Source: JAKPRU01 sp029568995 (GTDB lineage Bacteria; Hinthialibacterota; Hinthialibacteria; Hinthialibacterales; JAKPRU01). Taken from it: a DNA stretch of 14,247 nucleotides. The notes below the pieces were generated by a model. That model did not search any database. It was not told where the DNA came from and saw nothing but the letters and a program-made list of their open reading frames with translations. Shown here piece after piece: positions 7,578-13,347 of this stretch. The translations under genes were made by a program, and so were the position numbers. Numbering within the stretch: the stretch's first letter is position 1; the number at the start of each line of letters is the position of its first letter. Location: positions 1 to 14,247 of the forward strand of contig DAOMHQ010000139.1 in assembly GCA_035430965.1 (NCBI GenBank). Reading direction: 5' to 3'.

Positions 7578-8126
7578 TTGAAGAAAAGCGGTTTTACGCT
7601 GATCGAGTTGCTGATTGTGGTTGCGATTATCGGGATTCTCGCGGCGATTGCGGTTCCGAATTTCCTGAACGCACAGATCCGCGCCAAGGTGACCCGCATG
7701 TATGCGGATCATCGCACGTTGGTGAATGCCATGATGATGTATCGGCTCGATATGGGAACCTATCATGCGCACTCGCACAGCCCGGCACAACATGTTCCGT
7801 TGACCACTCCCATGGCTTATTTGAATATCTGGCCGGTGGATGTTTTTCAGGAGAATCTTGAGACCACCAAGAATCCGCAGGACAAGTATGCGAAAATGAC
7901 CATTCACTGGGAGCCGTACGGTGCAACAACGGATGCCGATTTGCGGTCCAAACTGGTGAACGGCGCAGGGGGATATGCAGGGCAGATTATCAGCCTGGGG
8001 CCGTCGAGGACGAACAACGGGGCGAAATACGATCCGGAGAACGGCCTGTTCAGCGATGGGCTTCTGGTAACGGATGTTCCCGGACATCCTCTCACAGACT
8101 ACAAGTGGCCGCCGGGAACCTACTGA
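7578..8126 (+). CDS. Short-leader pseudopilin (GspG-like type II secretion / type IV pilin family)
   Basis: A 182-aa protein with a classic prepilin N-terminus: leader KKSG followed by F-T-L-I-E-L-L-I-V-V and a long hydrophobic helix to about residue 27. This gives a Gly-Phe prepilin peptidase cut with Glu at +5. The TTG at 7578 is the start because AGGAG (7567-7571) lies 6 bases upstream and it yields the normal short leader; the frame extends to 7503 without support. The globular part (about 45-182) is not recognised. It is rich in Gly, Asp and Pro near the end (GPSRTNNGAKYDPENG, TDYKWPPGTY), as in many single-gene pseudopilins of PVC-type bacteria. No secretion ATPase or membrane platform gene is nearby, so it probably works with a machine encoded elsewhere, or acts as a surface-filament subunit tied to glycan use. 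Its end overlaps the convergent isomerase gene by 7 bases. Confidence 0.88.
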   Translation: MKKSGFTLIELLIVVAIIGILAAIAVPNFLNAQIRAKVTRMYADHRTLVNAMMMYRLDMGTYHAHSHSPAQHVPLTTPMAYLNIWPVDVFQENLETTKNPQDKYAKMTIHWEPYGATTDADLRSKLVNGAGGYAGQIISLGPSRTNNGAKYDPENGLFSDGLLVTDVPGHPLTDYKWPPGTY

Positions 8127-9058
8127 TTCATTCGATCAATCGCGGCTTTCCCTTTCAGGCAGGCCTCGTAGGGGTCCGGGATTTCCCAGCTGTCGATCAT
8201 GATCCATCCGTGAAATCCGCCGTCTCGCAGGATTCTCAGCGAGAGGTCGATATCCACGTGACCGTCCCCGCAGGCCAGATGCTTGGAGGTTCCCCCGTCC
8301 CGCAGGGTTCCGTCGGTGTCGGTCAGATGAAGATAGCCGATGTTCTTCACGCCGATCCGTTGAAGCATTTCATGGGGTTTGCCGGTGGAGCTGTTCATCA
8401 GGTCGAAATGGCTGGGATCGTAGATGATTTTCAGGCAGGGGTGATCGGCCTTTTCGAAAATGCGTTTCATATGATCTTCGGTGTTGAATACAAACGGCGG
8501 TTCGATCTCAAAGGCGGCGATCAAACCGCAGTCCTGCGCGATCTTGCCGACTTCGTGAAAGGAATCGCCGAGATGCTGGATGGCCTCGTCGATGGATTGG
8601 TCTCGTAATCCTCCGCCGGGCCACAGACCGATACACTCACAGCCGACCGATTTGGCGAATTGCGCGCGGTTTCGAAACAACTCCAGCCACGCTTTTCGGG
8701 TCTGCTCATCAGGTAAAAAAGCACCGTCCGCCCCCAATTGGATAGAGAATACCTGCAATCCAAATCCTTCATACAGTCTCCTCAGCGCGCGAATCCGGTC
8801 CGACTCATCCGCGGCGGGATATCCCCCCGACGGCCAACCATCCACCAGCTCGATTCCGTCAAAGCCGGCCTGTGCCGCGAAATCCAAGACCTCCCAGATC
8901 GGGTAATTCTTCTGATATTTCCCGACACCGGAGGCGAATCCGTTCAGCCCGACAGCCGTTTTCCACGGTCGGGTGTTCGAAGCGGATCGACTTTGACCGG
9001 ACGCCAGCAACACACCTAGGGAAGTGCCGATCCATTTCAACGCAGACCGTCTTTTCAT
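8120..9058 (-). CDS. Tat-exported TIM-barrel sugar isomerase/epimerase (AP endonuclease 2 fold)
   Basis: A 312-aa protein starting at ATG 9058 with a GAGAGAGGTGAG purine run about 11 bases upstream. A longer open frame running into the next gene is not needed. The N-terminus MKRRSALKWIGTSLGVLLAS is a twin-arginine-type signal. The rest is a xylose-isomerase-like TIM barrel: GFDGIEL (65-71), an internal FEIEP with Glu186, YDPSHFDLM with Asp214 and His217, YLHLTDTDG with His244, and a C-terminal MIDSWE with Asp289 and Glu292. Glu186, Asp214, His244 and one of the last acidic residues are the likely divalent-metal ligands of this fold. It lies 73 bases downstream of the oxidoreductase on the same strand with no terminator between, so the two probably form one operon acting on the same sugar outside the cytoplasm. 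The exact substrate cannot be read from sequence. Confidence 0.9.
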   Translation of the reverse strand: MKRRSALKWIGTSLGVLLASGQSRSASNTRPWKTAVGLNGFASGVGKYQKNYPIWEVLDFAAQAGFDGIELVDGWPSGGYPAADESDRIRALRRLYEGFGLQVFSIQLGADGAFLPDEQTRKAWLELFRNRAQFAKSVGCECIGLWPGGGLRDQSIDEAIQHLGDSFHEVGKIAQDCGLIAAFEIEPPFVFNTEDHMKRIFEKADHPCLKIIYDPSHFDLMNSSTGKPHEMLQRIGVKNIGYLHLTDTDGTLRDGGTSKHLACGDGHVDIDLSLRILRDGGFHGWIMIDSWEIPDPYEACLKGKAAIDRMNQ

Positions 9059-9131
9059 CGTATCTCGACTCACCTCTCTCTCGGATGTTTGAACCGGGGG
9101 ATTTCCATAAAGACCGTTCAGCCACAGGACG

Positions 9132-10463
9132 CTAGATATCCTCCAGCTTCGGCAGAAGCCACGGGGCACGGTATTCGGGCCGTGTGAGATACCGATTCGC
9201 CTCTTCATCGTCAATAAAGGCCAATCGTTCGGGATCGAATCGAAGCGACCGCCCGGTCCGCCAGGCGGCATTTCCGAGATGGCATAATGCGCTGGAAACA
9301 TACCCGATGGTTTCATGGTCCGCAGCAGGTTTCTGTCGGCTGCGGACACAGTCCAGGAAATTCTTCGCATGGGCCAGAGTGTCCGGTTCGCCGGTATCCT
9401 CGGCGACCTTTTCGCCTTTTGAATCGAACGCACGCCAGCGTTTGTTTGCGATAATGATGTACCCCGCGTCGCCGTAGACCGCCGCGCCCTCCGGCTCGTC
9501 TTGATAGAAATAGGGAGCCCAGACTCGCATTTCATAGGTCAGGACAGAATTCGGGTACTCGAAAGTAACCTGGAGGGTATCCGGCCATTCCTGGTCGTCA
9601 TCGAAATAGAACTTCCCGCCGGATGCCGATACCCGGCGGGGCCAGCCGAGCGGTTCCCCGCCCTGCGCCTGAATTGCGGTTTCCAAAGCCCACCGTGCGT
9701 AATCCAGCCGATGCACCCCATCGTTACCCAAATCGCCGGTTCCATAGTCGAAAAACCAGCGCCAACTGCTGTGGAATCGCCGGACATTGAAAGGCCGTTT
9801 CGGCGCGGGTCCCAGCCAGAGATCATAATCGACTCCCTCCGGCGGATCGCTGTCCGGCGGATGCCCGATACTCCCTTGTTTCGTGTTTTCCCAAGCCTTC
9901 GCGAAATGGACCTTACCCAGGTTGCCCTGCCGGACATACTCCATTGCGGTCACCAGGTGTTTGGCGCTGCGGCTTTGGGTTCCCAGCTGGACGATTCGAC
10001 CGTGTTTCCTTGCCGCCTCCACCATGGTTCGCCCTTCAAGCAGGTTGTGTCCATCCGGCTTTTCGACATACACGTCTTTCCCGGCCTGGCAGGCCATAAT
10101 CGTCGGCAAGGCGTGCCAATGGTCGGGTGTTCCCAACACGAGAACATCCACCTGGTCATCATCGAGCGCACGGCGAAAGTCTTTGATGGATTCGGGGCGT
10201 CTGCCGGTGGTCTGCGCCGTCTGTTCCGTTCGCTGTTGCAGCACGGTTGCATCTACATCACAGATGTACTTGACATGCACTTCGGGCAAAGAGGCGAATG
10301 TTTCCAGCAAGTTGTTGCCACGACCACGGACTCCGGCCACGGCGGCAACAAATTGTTCATTCGGTGAGGATTTCGCAAAAGAACGGGAGGCAATCCATGG
10401 CGCGGAAAGTACCGACACCCCCGCCGCCGAAATGCAGTCTCTGAGAAAATGCCGCCGTATCAT
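9132..10463 (-). CDS. Tat-exported Gfo/Idh/MocA-family oxidoreductase
   Basis: A 443-aa NAD(P)-dependent oxidoreductase. The ATG at 10463 is preceded by AAGGAG at a 7-base spacing; an upstream in-frame start at 10517 lacks this. The N-terminus MIRRHFLRDCISAAGVSVLSAP carries an RRxFL Tat motif, as in exported Zymomonas glucose-fructose oxidoreductase, which folds with its cofactor before export. A Rossmann motif is seen at GVRGRGN (44-50), a GTPDHWH segment at 111-117, the catalytic EKP (134-136, Lys135), and the FDYGTGDLGNDGVHRLDYARW block (from about 238) with His251 and Asp254. This block is typical of PVC-bacterial members of the family. Likely role: oxidation or reduction of a sugar or sugar acid, paired with the downstream TIM-barrel protein. 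Substrate unknown. Confidence 0.92.
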   Translation of the reverse strand: MIRRHFLRDCISAAGVSVLSAPWIASRSFAKSSPNEQFVAAVAGVRGRGNNLLETFASLPEVHVKYICDVDATVLQQRTEQTAQTTGRRPESIKDFRRALDDDQVDVLVLGTPDHWHALPTIMACQAGKDVYVEKPDGHNLLEGRTMVEAARKHGRIVQLGTQSRSAKHLVTAMEYVRQGNLGKVHFAKAWENTKQGSIGHPPDSDPPEGVDYDLWLGPAPKRPFNVRRFHSSWRWFFDYGTGDLGNDGVHRLDYARWALETAIQAQGGEPLGWPRRVSASGGKFYFDDDQEWPDTLQVTFEYPNSVLTYEMRVWAPYFYQDEPEGAAVYGDAGYIIIANKRWRAFDSKGEKVAEDTGEPDTLAHAKNFLDCVRSRQKPAADHETIGYVSSALCHLGNAAWRTGRSLRFDPERLAFIDDEEANRYLTRPEYRAPWLLPKLEDI

Positions 10464-10497
10464 GGCATCGCTCCTTTTTTCGTGTGATGACAGGCTT

Positions 10498-10527
10498 ATT
10501 TTAGGTTGTCCGGGCACGGATTGTAAA
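10498..10527 (-). promoter_or_regulatory. Sigma70-like promoter for the oxidoreductase-isomerase pair
   Basis: On the minus strand, TTTACA (10527-10522, five of six matches to TTGACA) and TAAAAT (10503-10498, five of six to TATAAT) are 18 bases apart. Transcription would start near 10491, about 28 bases before the ATG at 10463. Confidence 0.6.
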
Positions 10528-10593
10528 CCATCCGGTGAGGAACATAGAGAAGACGGGAAACGGTTTCAATCCGTTGCTTTCTATCTGATCTAT

Positions 10594-10622
10594 TTGCACA
10601 ATATAGGGGATTTGATTATATT
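10594..10622 (+). promoter_or_regulatory. Sigma70-like promoter for the GHKL ATPase gene
   Basis: TTGCAC (10594-10599) and TATATT (10617-10622, five of six matches) are 17 bases apart in an AT-rich patch, placing the start of transcription near 10629, about 35 bases before the TTG start codon. Confidence 0.5.
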
Positions 10623-10635
10623 ACACGTAATGTAA
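10621..10635. promoter_or_regulatory. Candidate operator: TTACA-N5-TGTAA inverted repeat
   Basis: TTACA (10621-10625) and TGTAA (10631-10635) form a perfect 5-bp dyad with a 5-base spacer. It overlaps the end of the -10 box and the predicted transcription start of the ATPase gene. This is where a repressor dimer would block initiation. Short dyads also arise by chance in AT-rich DNA. Confidence 0.35.
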
Positions 10636-10663
10636 GTTCCGAAACCCAGAAGGGGGAACCGGT

Positions 10664-11263
10664 TTGCTTTTTGCAGTCGAGTCCCTGGATTTGCAGGAAG
10701 AGCTTCGGGTCATCGAAGCGTCCCTCGAACCGACCCTGCGACGGATTGTCATTCCGGCGGAGATCCGTATCTCCCATCCGATCAACACACGCGGGTTTTA
10801 TCACGTAAATCCAAACTACCTTTGGCTCTTTGCTTTCTTAAGCGAAGTCGAATTCGAATTATCCGAACAGGTGGAGAGAATTTACTGCGTGCTGAACAGC
10901 AACGTGATCGTGGCTCTGTTGGAGAATGCTTTCTCGTGGGGCAACAAACGGAATCCGAGACGCCCGATTCTTGTGGATTTCCATGTGGGACGAACAGGCG
11001 TGCTGGTTCGCATTCAGGACGACGGTCCCGGATTCGCGTATCGCCATGTTGTCGGGAAGTATCATGACCAGGACTTCGGGGATTGCGGAGAATTTGAAAA
11101 CACGGGATACGGATTGCGGATCATGGACCGAACCCCGATGAGTGTGATTTACGAGGGGAAAGGCGATACGGTGTATATTATCGACTATTTCAGAGAAGGC
11201 GCGGTGCCGCATTTTTCACTTCCGGGGCAACAAGCGCTTCATAAGGTTGGAAGTGCTCAATAA
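10664..11263 (+). CDS. Stand-alone GHKL-type ATPase domain protein (RsbW/histidine-kinase-like)
   Basis: A 199-aa protein starting at TTG 10664, with AAGGGGGAA ending about 7 bases upstream; no ATG fits. Residues about 75-178 form a GHKL ATP-binding domain: N-box A-L-L-E-N-A-F-S-W-G-N with Glu87, Asn88 and Asn94, G1 box D-D-G-P-G-F (119-124), and G2 box T-G-Y-G-L-R-I-M (147-154). There is no histidine phosphoacceptor helix, transmembrane segment or receiver domain, so it resembles serine kinases of the anti-sigma (RsbW/SpoIIAB) type rather than a full sensor kinase. The first 75 residues are not recognised. The last 24 residues, beyond the fold, are encoded in DNA that also encodes the C-terminus of the HAD-PEPCK fusion on the other strand. 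No sigma factor or anti-anti-sigma partner is adjacent, so its target is unknown. Confidence 0.85.
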   Translation: MLFAVESLDLQEELRVIEASLEPTLRRIVIPAEIRISHPINTRGFYHVNPNYLWLFAFLSEVEFELSEQVERIYCVLNSNVIVALLENAFSWGNKRNPRRPILVDFHVGRTGVLVRIQDDGPGFAYRHVVGKYHDQDFGDCGEFENTGYGLRIMDRTPMSVIYEGKGDTVYIIDYFREGAVPHFSLPGQQALHKVGSAQ

Positions 11264-13298
11264 ACAGTTTAGCCAGCTTGGCCGATGCTTTGGCGTAGGC
11301 CTCCATGTCGTTCCGCCAGGACATCAGAACATTCGTATGTCCCGGCAGAATTCCTTCAACCCGAACCGGATATTCCAGGTTAAATACAGGCGTGCGATCA
11401 TATTCGGCATCTTCAACGGTTCCGGTAAAAATGCCATTGAGGATCTGGCGGGTCATGGTCAGGGTAATCGGATGTCCGTGCGACTGATATGGCCCCAGCC
11501 AACCCGTATTCACCAGCCAACAGTCGACATCATGCTCGATAATCCGCTGGCGAAGAAGTCGTGAATACGCGGTTGGGTGGAGCACGTTTGAGAACGATCC
11601 AAAGCAGCCCTGGAACATCGGCTCCACGCTGCCGATCGTGCCGCTGGAAGCATAGTGAATGTTGCAGGAATATCCGCACAGAAAATAGAAGCAGGCCTGT
11701 GCTGGAGTTAAACGGGCAATACTGGGGAACACTCCGAATCCATCCCGGACCAGAAGAATAATGTTGGTGGGGTGATCGCCACATCCGCTTCGATCCGCAT
11801 TCTCCAGATGCGTAAACGGAAACGCGGCTCGAATCTCGTCGCTGATCGAAGTGTTATTCAGATCCACGCGACGACGTTCATCCATGTATACATTTTCCAG
11901 GATGGTTCCAAAACGCCGGGTGCATTCATAGATATGCCGCTGGTAGTATGGGCTGTATCCGGTGACTTTGCCGTAGCATCCCCACTCCAGGTTGAAGATT
12001 CCATCCTCGCTCCAACCATGGAACGTATCGCCGATCAGCGGACGGTTGAGATCCAGCGATAGGGAGGTCTTCCCGGCTCCGGTGTTCCCGAAAAACAGGG
12101 TGACATCGCCATCCATCCCCTTGTTCGCCGAACACAGGAGCGGCAACACATTCTCGTGGGGAAGAAGATGGCTCATAATGATGAATATGCAGGTGCGCAT
12201 TTCACCGGCAAAGGCGGTTCCCCCCACAATTGCGATTTTCTTGAGAAAATTCACAACAACGAACGCTTCTTCTTCCGTTCCGTCCAATTCCGGAATGGCG
12301 CGGAAGTTGGGCATGTGCAAAATGGTGTACTCAGGAAAGTAATGCCGCATCTGGCGTGGACTGGCCTCCACCAGCATATTGCGGGCAAACAGGCTATGCC
12401 ATGCCGTCTCGGTAATGACCCGGATCGGCACACGAAAACGGGGATCTGCCCCGCAATAGCAGTCCTGTACAAACAACTGTTTGCCCTGGAGATACGCAAG
12501 AAGTCGCGCATAGAGCATATCGAACTGTTTGCGTTCGAGAGGTCGATTGTAATCGCCCCACCAGATTTTGCTTTCGGTGGACAGCTCCTTCACAATGTAG
12601 CCGTGATCCAGATGTGTCTTGTTCTCGCCGGAGTCTACGACCAGCGGTCCATTATGGGAGATCCTGCTTTCTCCGCGCTGAACGGCGAATTCATAGAGGT
12701 CAGCGGTGGTCAGGTTGAAATGAACTTTGCCGACATTCTTGATGCCGTGAATTTCCAGACCGGTCATGCCCTGTTCGGGATCGATGACAACAAAGGAATT
12801 GAACGAAAAATGGCGATCTTCCAGGGTGTTGGGGACCCGAATGAATCGGATATCGTATTTCTCGGCGGATTTCTGATCGACATCGCTGTCCCCGATGAAG
12901 ACTGCCTGTTCCAGTGGCACCTGCATGTCCTGACAGATCGTCTCCAGGTTCTTGAGAGAAGTGGCGGTGTCCAGATGTTCTTCCCCATAGACTCGCTTGA
13001 TCATGTCCGCAATTCCGAATCGCTCGAATTGCTCCTGGAGACGCTTCCGATTTCCATCGGAGCTGATCACGATGCTTTTCTGCTGCATCTTCGCGTAAAA
13101 CGTGAGGAAATTGAGCAACCCCTCTCTCGGAGTCCAGACGATTTTCTGCTTTTCCTCCGGATCCCCGAACAGTGGCCCCTGCACATGAGACATATCCCGC
13201 TTCAAGATCGTGTCGTGTGCATCCACGATGATCAGCTGAATATCCGGCGGAATCCGATATTCCACCTCTCTGCCTGGTTTGTTTCGGGTACGAAACAT
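11190..13298 (-). CDS. HAD phosphatase domain fused to a catalytically altered ATP-PEP carboxykinase-like domain
   Basis: A 702-aa fusion. The ATG at 13298 is preferred (AGGGA about 11 bases upstream); TTG 13322 is an alternative. Residues 20-160 are an HAD domain: IIVDAHDTI (Asp26 nucleophile, His28 where the second Asp is usual), Ser79/Ser80, Lys116 and GDSDVD (136-141). From about 180 to 690 a full-length ATP-PEPCK fold follows, with WWGD (246-249), the P-loop GNTGAGKT (404-411), RFGTILENV (462-470) and LVNTGW (595-600). Against the E. coli PckA residues known to matter, the substrate Arg65 region TGRSPKDK is not conserved, Lys212 is Arg368, and the Mn2+ ligands Lys213, His232 and Asp269 are Thr369, Leu388 and Thr425. 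Arg449 becomes Pro610, while Lys254, Glu297 and Arg333 are kept. PEP carboxykinase activity is therefore unlikely; nucleotide binding is plausible. It lies 49 bases after pckA, probably in one operon. Confidence 0.88.
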   Translation of the reverse strand: MFRTRNKPGREVEYRIPPDIQLIIVDAHDTILKRDMSHVQGPLFGDPEEKQKIVWTPREGLLNFLTFYAKMQQKSIVISSDGNRKRLQEQFERFGIADMIKRVYGEEHLDTATSLKNLETICQDMQVPLEQAVFIGDSDVDQKSAEKYDIRFIRVPNTLEDRHFSFNSFVVIDPEQGMTGLEIHGIKNVGKVHFNLTTADLYEFAVQRGESRISHNGPLVVDSGENKTHLDHGYIVKELSTESKIWWGDYNRPLERKQFDMLYARLLAYLQGKQLFVQDCYCGADPRFRVPIRVITETAWHSLFARNMLVEASPRQMRHYFPEYTILHMPNFRAIPELDGTEEEAFVVVNFLKKIAIVGGTAFAGEMRTCIFIIMSHLLPHENVLPLLCSANKGMDGDVTLFFGNTGAGKTSLSLDLNRPLIGDTFHGWSEDGIFNLEWGCYGKVTGYSPYYQRHIYECTRRFGTILENVYMDERRRVDLNNTSISDEIRAAFPFTHLENADRSGCGDHPTNIILLVRDGFGVFPSIARLTPAQACFYFLCGYSCNIHYASSGTIGSVEPMFQGCFGSFSNVLHPTAYSRLLRQRIIEHDVDCWLVNTGWLGPYQSHGHPITLTMTRQILNGIFTGTVEDAEYDRTPVFNLEYPVRVEGILPGHTNVLMSWRNDMEAYAKASAKLAKLFIEHFQPYEALVAPEVKNAAPRLL

Positions 13299-13317
13299 TC
13301 GTGCCGAATCCCTGGAG

Positions 13318-13334
13318 CGCAAACATGATTTGCG
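13318..13334 (-). other. Small hairpin between pckA and the HAD-PEPCK fusion gene
   Basis: CGCAAA and TTTGCG (13318-13323 and 13329-13334) form a 6-bp stem with a 5-base loop in the 49-base gap. There is no T-run on the minus strand, so it should not end transcription. It could affect translation or mRNA stability between the two genes, and it covers the rejected TTG start of the fusion gene. Confidence 0.3.
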
Positions 13335-13347
13335 GGCGACGTGTGTT

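Noticed and set aside
9059..9535. N-terminal extension of the isomerase frame up to 9535
   Set aside because: It would overlap the oxidoreductase by about 400 bases. The Tat signal and purine-rich ribosome site fix the start at 9058.
9501..10367. 288-codon plus-strand frame opposite the oxidoreductase
   Set aside because: Shadow of a confident Gfo/Idh/MocA gene; no motifs.
11190..13298. HAD-PEPCK fusion as a sequencing or assembly artefact or pseudogene
   Set aside because: The frame is continuous over 702 codons, folds at both ends look complete, and substitutions fall specifically at active-site positions while core structural motifs are kept. An assembly chimera cannot be fully excluded without other genomes.
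12156..13328. 390-codon plus-strand open frame opposite the HAD-PEPCK gene
   Set aside because: It lies wholly antisense to the HAD-PEPCK coding region, has no recognisable domain, and the minus-strand frame carries clear HAD and PEPCK motifs. Long antisense frames are common opposite GC-rich genes.
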